Of a stretch of 48,448 nt of DNA, positions 26,794 through 35,095 are shown one piece after another. Made by a program: the position numbers and the translations under genes. This DNA is from Methyloglobulus morosus KoM1 (GTDB taxonomy: Bacteria; Pseudomonadota; Gammaproteobacteria; Methylococcales; Methylomonadaceae). The stretch lies in contig NZ_AYLO01000082.1 of assembly GCF_000496735.2 (NCBI RefSeq), forward strand, positions 1-48,448. The letters are read 5' to 3'. The notes beneath the pieces were generated by a model. That model was given only the letters and a program-made list of their open reading frames with translations. It was not told the origin of the DNA and searched no databases. The stretch's first letter is position 1. Each line of letters begins with the position of its first letter.

Positions 26794-26940
26794 TTAGTAA
26801 TTTTCAAAAGACATACCCAAAACATCATTCAGGCAACTTGCGACCTGTCCATTGAAAGCAATCATCAATGCGATTAATCCTGCGATTACGTATACTTCCG
26901 AAACGGTATTTCTCATTACGGCTTTACGGGTTTGAATCAT
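26794..26940 (-). CDS. 48-residue putative membrane protein upstream of nasT
   Basis: Starts MIQTRKAVMRNTVSEVYVIA, continues with a hydrophobic segment (VYVIAGLIALMIAF), one Cys (ASCLNDV) and ends FENY. A GAGG ribosome site lies 8 nt before the ATG. One basic N-terminus plus one helix suggests a single-pass membrane protein. It is the first gene of the minus-strand nitrate region, separated from the ANTAR gene by the two hairpin-terminator elements. I do not recognise the family. The remaining stretch up to 27300 has no gene. Confidence 0.6.
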   Translation of the reverse strand: MIQTRKAVMRNTVSEVYVIAGLIALMIAFNGQVASCLNDVLGMSFENY

Positions 26941-27299
26941 GTTAACCTCAAAGTTAGTTTATTGGGGATTACAAATAAGGTTGCGAGGCAGGGTCAAACT
27001 TAAATTTAACGCTCACTCATAATCCGTTTATTATTGACCATGCATACAACGCGCCAATTTAATAAAATCCTAACAACATTTATATTTTAGTCTTTATTTA
27101 CAATGGACTAAACGACGCTTTTGGTTAAGATAGAAAATTTAAACTCGTGATGCCGTTGCATTGATTATGTGCGGCGGATAATTAGAACGCACCAATTTGG
27201 CAAATTTTTTAAGCATCCATCCGATTGCGGGAATCCCTTGATTTAAGGTTTCTTTACAAAATTGCACCATATTTGCTATTCTTTAGGCTTGTGTTGCAC

Positions 27300-27411
27300 T
27301 TACATGATCCATGTAACGCTGATTAACGCCAAGATTTGGCTACATGAGTGATTAGGTATCCCAACAATCCACTTTAAGACCTGGCCAGGTCCATCTTGAT
27401 TGTTATTTTTT
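27300..27411 (+). promoter_or_regulatory. Structured leader with terminator-like hairpin before the outer-membrane barrel gene
   Basis: Two structures lie in the 140 bp before the gene at 27441. The first is a perfect stem TTACATG-ATC-CATGTAA at 27300-27316. The second is a nested palindrome at 27363-27404: outer arms AACAATC / GATTGTT and a perfect inner palindrome GACCTGGCCAGGTC (27378-27391), followed by ATTTTTT. The T-run ends 30 bp before the ATG. This looks like an attenuator or a terminator of an upstream transcript; no upstream plus-strand gene is seen, which favours attenuation. Confidence 0.5.
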
Positions 27412-27440
27412 ATCATAATTAAAATTAAGGTAACTCCACA

Positions 27441-28223
27441 ATGAAACAACAAAAAGTGAACCCTGCCCAGAGCCGGCCCAACAAGCTGAAACTGCTTGCG
27501 CTACTTTTTATAGCCGGGCTTTTGTTGACACCCCCAGTAACTGCTGAAGTGACCCTTGGGGTGTTTGCTGGACAATCATTTGTCGACAATGGTGATTTAA
27601 ACTTGACGCAAGGAAACACCAACCTGAATTACAAAAATGTCAGCTGGGATGACAAATCGTTCGAGTCCCCTATTTTTTATGGCGCACGAATTGGTTATTG
27701 GTTTAATGATGCCCCAAACTGGGGAGTTTCCGTTGATTACAGCCATCTTAAGAATTATGTCGTTGACAGTGGGACTGTCGCGGTCAATGGTGTCCAAAAC
27801 GGTATCCCATTTAACGGCAATGTCCCTATAAATAGCACGAATCTTGAAAGTTTCAATATGTCCCACGGTTTGAACACCATTACGTTCAATGGCCAATATC
27901 GCTGGTTTCCTGCGGGGCAACGTGATCAAACCTTACTGGGGCGTATGCAACTCTACTCCGGCTTAGGGGCAGGGTTTAGTGTCCCGCACGTAGAAGCGGT
28001 CGTAAAAGGCGTAAGGACGTACGAATATCAAGCAGGGGCAGGCCCTGTCGTCAATGGCATGTTAGGGGTTAACTACGACATTTATAGTTTTATCTCTGGG
28101 TTTGCCGAATACAAGCTGACTTACGCTGATGTGGAAGACGATTTGAAAGGTGGCGGCACCATCAACACCGAAACAGTCAACCATCAATTGATTTTCGGTC
28201 TGGCAGCGCACTTCGACCTTTAA
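27441..28223 (+). CDS. Outer-membrane beta-barrel protein
   Basis: 260 residues. Signal peptide with a long basic N-region (KQQKVNPAQSRPNKLK) and hydrophobic core LLALLFIAGLLL, cleavage near TPPVTA. The mature part is a small barrel: VTLGVFAGQSF, FYGARIGYWFND, GVSVDYSHLKNY, LYSGLGAGFSVP, ISGFAEYKLTYADV, ending HQLIFGLAAHFDL. This resembles 8-stranded OmpA/OmpW-like or lipid A-modifying barrels; no catalytic residues were identified. Ribosome site TAAGG 12 nt before the ATG. A structured leader precedes it and a strong hairpin follows it. Confidence 0.75.
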   Translation: MKQQKVNPAQSRPNKLKLLALLFIAGLLLTPPVTAEVTLGVFAGQSFVDNGDLNLTQGNTNLNYKNVSWDDKSFESPIFYGARIGYWFNDAPNWGVSVDYSHLKNYVVDSGTVAVNGVQNGIPFNGNVPINSTNLESFNMSHGLNTITFNGQYRWFPAGQRDQTLLGRMQLYSGLGAGFSVPHVEAVVKGVRTYEYQAGAGPVVNGMLGVNYDIYSFISGFAEYKLTYADVEDDLKGGGTINTETVNHQLIFGLAAHFDL

Positions 28224-28234
28224 GCTGATTTCAA

Positions 28235-28275
28235 CTTACGCACGAATATTGATTTGTGCGTAAGCCGTTGTATTT
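28235..28275 (+). terminator. Terminator between convergent genes
   Basis: Perfect 9-bp arms CTTACGCAC (28235-28243) and GTGCGTAAG (28256-28264), 12-nt loop, followed after a short spacer by ATTTTT. It lies 11 bp after the barrel gene stop and may also serve the converging PAP2 gene. Confidence 0.65.
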
Positions 28276-28298
28276 TTAAGGACAGAAACAGAGGCTTG

Positions 28299-29012
28299 TC
28301 ATCTAGCGTTGTCGTTGTAGCGAGCCTCTCGATTACGATAATCCTCGCGCTCATACCAACCGTAGTAAACAAGCCACGCCACAAAAAACACCAAGTAACC
28401 GGACCATAAAATATCCGAAAGGAAATGACCGCCCGCCATCATCCGCGTCAAAGCCATCACCATCGCAAACAAAATCGTTAAGGTGAAATAAAATGCCTTG
28501 CGCTTGCGCGACAAAAAATACAGCATAAAAAACATGAAGCCAACCGAGCAATGTCCGCAAGGAAATGATTTGTCAGGCGTATTGCCTATTTTCAACGGTG
28601 GGACGTAAGTATACTGACCACCAAATTCGCTGGTGTGCAAAGGCCTTGGTCGCGCCCAGTGATCCTTAAAGACTAGGTTGATGACCAATCCTGGACCCAA
28701 CGCAATGACTAAAACGATATAGATTGAAGGCCGTTGCAACGGCATTAATTTTGGAAATACATAGCCGGAAACCGCGGCAAGCAATGCGCCCATCGCGATG
28801 GTGACGGTAAAGACCGTCGCATAACGAAATAAATTGTCCCAGAGCCAGCCATGCTGCAAAGGCCAGACATTAGCGCCATTACTTGGCCGATAAAATAACT
28901 CAGCGACCCGTTGGTCGAGATCGCTCAACCAGAATACCGGGGTAGTAACGCAGATTAATAACAACAGGATGAGCAGTTCATTCCAACGTCGTCCCAGTTT
29001 AGCGAAAATCAT
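28299..29012 (-). CDS. PAP2-family membrane phosphatase
   Basis: 237 residues with about six membrane segments and the three phosphatase motifs of the PAP2/lipid phosphatase family: KDHWARPRP, PCGHCSVGF (Cys replaces the usual Ser of PSGH) and RMMAGGHFLSD. Acts at the outer face of the inner membrane on lipid phosphates such as undecaprenyl-diphosphate, lipid A or phosphatidate derivatives. It overlaps the preceding glycosyltransferase gene by four bases, so the two probably work on the same lipid-linked glycan or lipid A pathway. Confidence 0.88.
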   Translation of the reverse strand: MIFAKLGRRWNELLILLLLICVTTPVFWLSDLDQRVAELFYRPSNGANVWPLQHGWLWDNLFRYATVFTVTIAMGALLAAVSGYVFPKLMPLQRPSIYIVLVIALGPGLVINLVFKDHWARPRPLHTSEFGGQYTYVPPLKIGNTPDKSFPCGHCSVGFMFFMLYFLSRKRKAFYFTLTILFAMVMALTRMMAGGHFLSDILWSGYLVFFVAWLVYYGWYEREDYRNREARYNDNAR

Positions 29013-30529
29013 TCTTCTCCCTTAGTTATTTTTGCCAGTTCCGGCCATGACCTTAGCGATTCCCCCAAGTACAAGTGGTAACGGCTCTTAATGTTCATGG
29101 GGTTGGCAATTGTGCCCACTTCATGAAAACGCTGGAATGCAGATTTTAAGGCAGAAGGCACTTCCGTTTCTTTTTGTTCACCGACAATGAAAGCCGTTTT
29201 TCCGACAGCGTCTTTAGGCCCGCCCCAAACCTCATATTGCGAAGCTACCTGGCCGCTCTCTTCGTAACGGTACACGTCAGGGTGGTCGGGCAGATAAAAA
29301 GCCAATTGGCCTGCCAAAAAGCGGTGTCCCAGGGCAACCACCAGCGTACCCTCGGTATTGGGCAGTATTTCTCTACGTGCCGACCCAATGGATTCTGACA
29401 CTTCCTGCCAGTGCCTGAACCGGGCAGTTGGGTCAATCAGCGTATTATGCAGGTTAAAAGCCGATATCAGCATGGGCAGCGCGTAGGTTAGCGATACCAT
29501 TAGGTAGCCCAGTGCGATGCCTATTTTAAGCGATTTCTCCCATGCGCCGGACAAGAATTGACCGCTTAACAAAATCAGCGCACTAAAATAAAAAGGCATG
29601 GACCAGTTGCCCTGCACTTTCTGCACTAGACCCAACAACAGGATACCCAGCAATAACACAGGGCCCATCAGTATCAAAAACTGTTCTTCAGGGCTTAAGC
29701 GGGTAAGCCGAGAGCTTGCCTTTAAAGACATGGCCAAAATTATAACGAAAAGCACAGGTGAAACCAGCAACAATTGGTATAACAGGAATGAACCCGCTTG
29801 CCCTATCCAAGCTGTGAACGTAAGCGCTTCTTTAATGCCGAAATGCCCTTTACTATGACCGAACATGACCCAGTCATGTTGCTGATTCCACCATATGATA
29901 GGCAGCGAGCTCACAACCACTGGGAGCAAATACCATAAAAACTCGCGCTTGAATAAAGGATGCCGTTGTCGGTCTAGCAACAGGTAACAAACCAGCATCA
30001 ACGGTATCAGCAACGCAACCTGCTTGCTGAGCAGTGCGCCCCCCGTTGACACACCAGCCCAAAACCAGGCACTTTTTTGGTGGTCGAATAACGCCCTGCG
30101 TAAATAGTAAAGGCTCATCATCCAGAAGCAATAAAGCGGTGGATCGATCGTCATGACGAAGTTGGCCAGGATATTGAACGGCATCGCCAATATTAATGCG
30201 ACCGCCAATGCCCCTGCTTTAGGCGAATAAAATGCTTTGGCCGTCGCATAGAGGTAGGCCAGAAAAATAGTACCCAGGACAACCGTCGGCATTCGCACCA
30301 CGGCGGTATAATCTCCGCCCAAGCCGGTAGATAGGGCGATCAGCCACGCCACCATCGGCGGCTTACTGTAATAACACCAGTCCGGCCTGCGCGACCAATC
30401 CCAGTAATAACTTTCATCGCCGATTAAATCCAGGCCATTGCAAAAAAGATAGCCTACCCGCAATACAAAAATGCCGGTCAACACCGGCACGAAATAACGA
30501 TTGATGAAGTTTAAAAGATTTTCTAGCAT
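29009..30529 (-). CDS. ArnT-like membrane glycosyltransferase (GT39/GT83 fold)
   Basis: 506 residues, about 11-12 membrane segments. The first periplasmic loop has GDESYYWDWSRRPDWCYYSK followed by PPMVAWLI, matching the DE-Y-W and H/K-PP signature of polyprenyl-phosphate-sugar transferases such as ArnT. The last 110 residues form a soluble tail. Expected to move a sugar from an undecaprenyl-phosphate donor onto a periplasmic acceptor, possibly lipid A. Coupled to the PAP2 phosphatase by an ATGA overlap. No arn-operon genes are nearby, so 4-amino-arabinose specificity is not supported. Confidence 0.85.
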   Translation of the reverse strand: MLENLLNFINRYFVPVLTGIFVLRVGYLFCNGLDLIGDESYYWDWSRRPDWCYYSKPPMVAWLIALSTGLGGDYTAVVRMPTVVLGTIFLAYLYATAKAFYSPKAGALAVALILAMPFNILANFVMTIDPPLYCFWMMSLYYLRRALFDHQKSAWFWAGVSTGGALLSKQVALLIPLMLVCYLLLDRQRHPLFKREFLWYLLPVVVSSLPIIWWNQQHDWVMFGHSKGHFGIKEALTFTAWIGQAGSFLLYQLLLVSPVLFVIILAMSLKASSRLTRLSPEEQFLILMGPVLLLGILLLGLVQKVQGNWSMPFYFSALILLSGQFLSGAWEKSLKIGIALGYLMVSLTYALPMLISAFNLHNTLIDPTARFRHWQEVSESIGSARREILPNTEGTLVVALGHRFLAGQLAFYLPDHPDVYRYEESGQVASQYEVWGGPKDAVGKTAFIVGEQKETEVPSALKSAFQRFHEVGTIANPMNIKSRYHLYLGESLRSWPELAKITKGEE

Positions 30530-30742
30530 CAGAAAGCAGCCACAATAACAATACGAATTATGATAACGCTAAATGCGCCATTCCAAATAAAAAGATCGGC
30601 AATATAAATGCCCGATAGGAATATACAAGCAGGTTAAACCTCAATCTTTTGGTATAAATATAAGGTGTCGTCAGGAGGTTTCTAAAATAGGTTACCCCAA
30701 CACCATAAGTCGAAATCCAGGGTTGGGCAAGGACACCCATAG

Positions 30743-31237
30743 TTATCTAAGCGTTTTTTGTAATTTCAAAAAACGGTAAGTAAAACTGACGGCAGCGTCA
30801 TCCAGCACATCTTCACGTTCAACTTCAGCCCAGTTTTTGCAGTCAAAATTGGGGAAAAACGTATCACCGTCAAAAACCTGGTTAATCCGCGTGATATACA
30901 AGGTATCGGCAAAGGGTAATGTCGATTCGTACAGCGCAGCCCCTCCAATCACAAACGCTTCATCGGCCAATTGGCAAGCGCGACTGACAGCGGTTTCCAC
31001 ACTGTCAACCACAATGCAGCCTTCCGCTTTGTAAGCAGGATTTCTGCTGACGATTATGTTGGTGCGCCCAGGCAAAGGGCGCATGATAGACTCAAAGGTA
31101 AGCCTGCCCATAATAATCGGATATCCCATCGTAATTTGTTTGAAGCGCTTAAGGTCGGCGGACAAATGCCAAGGCATTTGCCCCCCAAGGCCGATGGTGT
31201 GGTTGCTGGACATGGCGACGATGAGCGATATTTTCAT
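30743..31237 (-). CDS. folA: Dihydrofolate reductase
   Basis: NADPH-dependent reduction of dihydrofolate to tetrahydrofolate. 164 residues starting MKISLIVAMSSNHTIGLGGQ with the MPWHLSADLKRFK substrate/cofactor segment, GYPIIMGRLTFESIMRPLPG, RTNIIVSRN, and EAFVIGGAALYESTLPFADT. All typical FolA blocks are present. Ribosome site is weak. Divergent from the asparaginase gene with 59 bp in between. The 210 bp between folA and the glycosyltransferase start hold only an unconvincing 60-codon frame. Confidence 0.95.
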   Translation of the reverse strand: MKISLIVAMSSNHTIGLGGQMPWHLSADLKRFKQITMGYPIIMGRLTFESIMRPLPGRTNIIVSRNPAYKAEGCIVVDSVETAVSRACQLADEAFVIGGAALYESTLPFADTLYITRINQVFDGDTFFPNFDCKNWAEVEREDVLDDAAVSFTYRFLKLQKTLR

Positions 31238-31296
31238 TTGAATGGTTAGGCGGCTTTGCTATGCTTGTCGTACATTGAATATCATCGCATCATACT

Positions 31297-32349
31297 ATGA
31301 AAAAGATTCTACTTGTGTTTACTGGCGGCACAATCGGCTCGGCAGCGGCTAACGGCACGATCAGGCCCTCCGACAATGCGCCGTACAAATTGTTGCACCT
31401 TTTTCAAGACCAGTACGGCGATGCCGCAACCATCCAATTTGAAACCTTGCAGCCCATCCAAATCTTAAGCGAAAATCTTGCACCTGCTGCCTGGAAAATT
31501 ATCATAGAGGCTATCGAATCCGCACAACCCGATAAATATGATGGCATTATCGTCACCCACGGCACAGACACCTTGGCGTATACGGCAGCGGCACTGAGCT
31601 TTTATTTTGGTGCCTTGGCCTTACCCGTGTTATTGGTCTCCAGCGATTACCCATTAGATAACCCCAAAGCTAACGGCTTGGCAAATTTTATCTGCGCGGT
31701 TGAGTTTATCAAGCAACACTTAGCCGTAGGCGTTTTCGTGCCTTATCGCAATGCAGGGCAAGCCATGCAAATCCATCTCGGCTCACGCTTGACGTGTTCT
31801 TTGCAATTGAGCGGGGATTTTTACAGCGTCCAGGGCAAAAGTCTTATGCTGTTTGACGGACAGCATTTCACGCCCGTTGATACCGCTTTGATCGACTCTT
31901 GCAAATCAACAGAACAAGATTGCCGCAATACCGCTGCAAGTGATTTCAACTTACTTATGCCCACGTTTTCCAGCCGTATCCTGATGGTAAAGCCTTATCC
32001 TGGGCTGGATTACAGCCATTTTAACTTGACTGCTGTCGATGCGGTCCTGCACGATTTGTATCATTCCGGCACCGCTTGCAGCACAGGACGATGGGGCGAG
32101 AAACACTCGCTCCTTGCGTTTATAACTCGCTGTCGCGACAATAAAATTCCTGTTTATCTCGCCCCAGCCATTCAATCAGAAAATGCTTACCAAAGTACCC
32201 GAGAATTGATTGGACAAGGCGCAGAAACCGTTTGGGATATGTCGATTGAAGCCGCTTATGTCAAGCTGATGCTGGCTTACGGCAATTTTACCGAACCCGG
32301 AAAGATAAATAATTTTCTTCATGGGAACATCGCGTTTGAGCATATTTAA
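31297..32349 (+). CDS. Asparaginase-family protein
   Basis: 350 residues of the asparaginase/glutaminase fold. First catalytic Thr in VFTGGTIGS (near residue 11), second Thr-Asp pair in VTHGTDTLAYTAAAL, and SSDYPLDNPKANG carrying the catalytic Lys. No signal peptide, so a cytoplasmic type I-like enzyme hydrolysing L-asparagine to aspartate and ammonia is the default call. The C-terminal half diverges from E. coli AnsA, so substrate preference is uncertain. Stop lies 2 bp from the converging stop of the next gene. Confidence 0.85.
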   Translation: MKKILLVFTGGTIGSAAANGTIRPSDNAPYKLLHLFQDQYGDAATIQFETLQPIQILSENLAPAAWKIIIEAIESAQPDKYDGIIVTHGTDTLAYTAAALSFYFGALALPVLLVSSDYPLDNPKANGLANFICAVEFIKQHLAVGVFVPYRNAGQAMQIHLGSRLTCSLQLSGDFYSVQGKSLMLFDGQHFTPVDTALIDSCKSTEQDCRNTAASDFNLLMPTFSSRILMVKPYPGLDYSHFNLTAVDAVLHDLYHSGTACSTGRWGEKHSLLAFITRCRDNKIPVYLAPAIQSENAYQSTRELIGQGAETVWDMSIEAAYVKLMLAYGNFTEPGKINNFLHGNIAFEHI

Positions 32350-32351
32350 AG

Positions 32352-32819
32352 CTATTGCCGAAATTTCTCATCCTCATCCGATAAGGCGTCAACGATTTGG
32401 GCATATTCCGCAAACTTTGGCCTGTACAAATACAAGCCTAAAACCGCAAGTCCCGTGAATATGTAGAGGGTATTGAAATCGTCGCCCAACATAAACATTA
32501 CAAAACCCAGAACCCCAACGCCCTCAACCAACATCATCGAAACGACAACAGTCAGCAGATAACGACTTTTTGCCGATTTGTTGCCCGGTATCGTTTGGTT
32601 TAGCCTGAGTTGGATATGCCGAATCAAGTTAGTGATGGGGAAAACCACAATCGCTATCGCATAAAATACGCTCCTGATGAAAATGCGCCGATCCTCCGGC
32701 AACGGGTCTTGCAATGCATGCCCGAATTGATGGCAGATGAACAAGTAAACCATCAGTGCCAGTAGCATGATGCCCACAACAAACCAATGGGGGGACAGTT
32801 CGCTATTCTCGATTTTCAA
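32352..32819 (-). CDS. Four-helix membrane protein of unknown function
   Basis: 155 residues with four hydrophobic segments (WFVVGIMLLALMVYLFI, FYAIAIVVFPITNLI, YLLTVVVSMMLVEGVGVLGF, LYIFTGLAVLGLYLY) and an acidic tail (DALSDEDEKF). The spacing resembles small uncharacterised inner-membrane proteins; no catalytic motif was seen. A consensus CRP half-site pair lies about 92 bp upstream. It is flanked by a convergent asparaginase gene and a 475-bp gene-free stretch. Confidence 0.7.
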   Translation of the reverse strand: MKIENSELSPHWFVVGIMLLALMVYLFICHQFGHALQDPLPEDRRIFIRSVFYAIAIVVFPITNLIRHIQLRLNQTIPGNKSAKSRYLLTVVVSMMLVEGVGVLGFVMFMLGDDFNTLYIFTGLAVLGLYLYRPKFAEYAQIVDALSDEDEKFRQ

Positions 32820-32910
32820 TGAATTTACGCTCGCAAAGTTTTGTCGCCAAAATTATATACGTTTAGGCCGATACAAAGATAAAAACCAAGAAATTTAAAC
32901 TTGCCTAAGC

Positions 32911-32926
32911 TGTGAATATTTTCACA
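32911..32926. promoter_or_regulatory. CRP/Vfr-type binding site candidate
   Basis: TGTGAATATTTTCACA matches the CRP consensus TGTGA-N6-TCACA exactly. It lies about 92 bp upstream of the four-helix membrane protein (minus) and 370 bp upstream of the calycin-like gene (plus). It is followed by six T on the plus strand, so a small terminator hairpin is an alternative reading, but no plus-strand transcript is expected there. No other element was found in 32830-33290. Confidence 0.5.
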
Positions 32927-33297
32927 TTTTTTGAGTGCAATGGTTCACTACCATAAATTTCAAATTAACTTAAAGTGGATGTGCATTGAAAATCAATGGC
33001 GGCAAGATGAGTCGTGGCAATCCCATTGATTTTATTGACGGGCTAGAATGCCGATTGAAAGGCCCTTCTTTTGATAGTTTTTAAATAAGCTGGGTTAATT
33101 GTTTGCATGCCGCGATTTCCTGAAATGCACAGGATTATCGACAGTAGTCATACAGCCAACTCAACACTGTATTTTCGTGGGTCATAAAACCGGAAAGTTG
33201 ATAATTCCTTGTTTTTATGCTCCACTAATCTCGTGGTATGGAAATATCCGTACCTGTTTTTGCAGCATAAGCAGCAATAATTTATAGGAGTTATGTG

Positions 33298-34281
33298 ATG
33301 TTAGATAAAGAACAACTCGACGAACTTAAAAGTGAAGGGCGTAAGCTTTATCCCGCAAAAAGGGGTGATGCGGCAATGGGCCCGTTAAAACGACTGCCTG
33401 GTGTGTGGAAAAGCGAGGGTCGCGGCTGGAACATGATCGCGTTGCCGTTTGCAACTGAACCCGGGAGCCCAGCGAACTTTCGGTTACTGTTAAACCAGTA
33501 TAACGAAGAACTCAAATTCAACCTTGTGGATAAGGCGATCCCTAACCGTGGCATTCATAGGAGTGGCGTTACCATCGAAGATGATCAGTTTCTTGTGGCA
33601 TTGGATTATGAGCAGACGATAGCACAAGTTGCGGCTGAAGATTTCCCAGTCAGCGGGAAGGCGGGGCCAGCAAATCTGGCTATCCATCATGAACCCGGCT
33701 TGTGGTTATTCATGACCAATGAGGTTACTGACGGGCTGGATATCGCACGGCTTGCCACCATTCCGCACGGCGACTCGGTGCTGGCCTTGGGCAAGAGCGC
33801 CAAGTCCCAAGGCGCATCGGTAATCCCCAAAGTCAATGGCTTACCGGAAGGCGTCAGCCAAGACCTAAATGCCAATCCCTACTTGGCCCCGTACAAGAAA
33901 TTCCACGATAATCCGTTCAAGGGGAATGTGGCCGCCCCAGGATTCCCAGGGTTCGACCCCACGAACCCGCAAAACTTGCTAGACCTTGCCAACCAGGGCG
34001 TGAATATCGTTAAGACCACAACGCTTACGGTAGATACCAATAACGCGACGGGCGGCATAGTCAACATCCCATTCGTCGTGAAACAAGCCAACGCTGCGTC
34101 TATGAAATCCACATTCTGGATTCAGGAACTGGCGGATAAAGACAGCCATGGCAACCCGAAACTCCGCCTGCAATATTTGCAGATAGTGATGCTTGATTTC
34201 TTCCCGCGCAGGGACGGATTGCCTGGCCTCATCCGATGGCCTCATATCAGCATCAATACATTGGAGAAAGATGTTAGCTAA
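33298..34281 (+). CDS. Conserved-looking protein, possible heme-binding/calycin-like
   Basis: 327 residues, no signal peptide. The N-terminal half has LKRLPGVWKSEGRGWNMIAL, FRLLLNQYNEELKFNLVDKA and DQFLVALDYEQTIAQVAAED, a pattern like lipocalin/calycin-type ligand-binding barrels, followed by NLAIHHEPGLWLFMTNEVTD and IARLATIPHGDSVLALG. The C-terminal half has a Pro/Asn-rich linker and another beta region (STFWIQELADKDSHG, LQYLQIVMLDFF). I recall similar proteins labelled heme-binding, but I cannot support a ligand from sequence. The ATG at 33298 is preceded by ATAGGAG; the GTG one codon earlier is also in frame. It stands alone with its own downstream inverted repeat. Confidence 0.65.
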   Translation: MLDKEQLDELKSEGRKLYPAKRGDAAMGPLKRLPGVWKSEGRGWNMIALPFATEPGSPANFRLLLNQYNEELKFNLVDKAIPNRGIHRSGVTIEDDQFLVALDYEQTIAQVAAEDFPVSGKAGPANLAIHHEPGLWLFMTNEVTDGLDIARLATIPHGDSVLALGKSAKSQGASVIPKVNGLPEGVSQDLNANPYLAPYKKFHDNPFKGNVAAPGFPGFDPTNPQNLLDLANQGVNIVKTTTLTVDTNNATGGIVNIPFVVKQANAASMKSTFWIQELADKDSHGNPKLRLQYLQIVMLDFFPRRDGLPGLIRWPHISINTLEKDVS

Positions 34282-34310
34282 ACACCAGAATCCTAGAGGG
34301 TTCTAACCAG

Positions 34311-34353
34311 CGTATGGGACACGCCTTACCTTAGGTACGCCGTGTCCCATCGT
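34311..34353. terminator. Inverted repeat after the calycin-like gene
   Basis: Perfect 10-bp arms ATGGGACACG (34314-34323) and CGTGTCCCAT (34341-34350), with inner arms TACC/GGTA. It lies 30 bp after the stop codon. There is no T-run, so it is either a rho-aided 3' end/RNA-stabilising hairpin or a repeat. Confidence 0.45.
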
Positions 34354-34636
34354 TGCCATGATCCCTTCATAAGGCATCCCGACAACTCAAACCAAAACCT
34401 ACTCCCTAGACCTCTATTGCTTGATGCCGCTATAGTCTTGCTGTCCTCGACCAAGCGGCTCATTGAGAATATCCGATAAGGACGAACGTGGAATTAATAG
34501 TGCGATAATCAGCACAAAAATAGCCGCTATCCTGAAACAAAAGAATTTGCCATTGATGTCTCTCTTACTTATTGCCAGGGAGCGCGTTACTCAGCTACCA
34601 TGCAGTAACGATGAGAATAAAAATACGGGGAGAAAC

Positions 34637-35095
34637 ATGAATTACTGGTTAATGAAATCCGAACCCGAGGCATTCGGCATTAATGATTTAAAAAACCGCC
34701 CTAACCAAACTGAGCATTGGGATGGTGTCCGTAATTATCAGGCGCGGAACATGATGCGGGATGAAATGAAACTGGGCGATTTAGTATTCTTTTATCATTC
34801 CAACTGTGCCGAACCTGGAATCGTAGGGATTATGGAAGTGGCAAGGGAAGGTTATCCCGATTTTCTGGCTTTTGATCCCGACGACATCCACTTCGACCCC
34901 AAAAGCGATCCTGACAAACCGACCTGGATGATGGTGGATGTCAAATACGTCAGGACGTTAACCCGTACCATCACGCTAACCGAACTCAAACAAAAACCGG
35001 AGCTTTCCGATTGGGCATTGCTAAGGCGGGGCAACCGTTTGTCCATCATGCCCGTCAGCAAGCAGCAGTGGGATTTTATTCTGGCTCTGGAATAA
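34637..35095 (+). CDS. EVE-domain protein (thymocyte nuclear protein 1-like)
   Basis: 152 residues, single EVE (PUA-like) domain: MNYWLMKSEPEAFGINDLKN, HWDGVRNYQARNMMRDEMKL, VFFYHSNCAEPGIVGIMEV and WALLRRGNRLSIMPVSKQQW. EVE domains bind modified bases in DNA or RNA; this stand-alone type is widespread and housekeeping-like. GGGGAG ribosome site before the ATG at 34637; a further 58 codons are open upstream but begin in AT-rich non-coding-like sequence. Its 3' end overlaps the converging next gene by 20 bp. Confidence 0.9.
   Translation: MNYWLMKSEPEAFGINDLKNRPNQTEHWDGVRNYQARNMMRDEMKLGDLVFFYHSNCAEPGIVGIMEVAREGYPDFLAFDPDDIHFDPKSDPDKPTWMMVDVKYVRTLTRTITLTELKQKPELSDWALLRRGNRLSIMPVSKQQWDFILALE

Noticed and set aside
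30558-30740. 60-codon minus-strand frame between folA and the glycosyltransferase
   Set aside because: No ribosome site, no recognisable motif, and the composition looks like intergenic AT-rich sequence.
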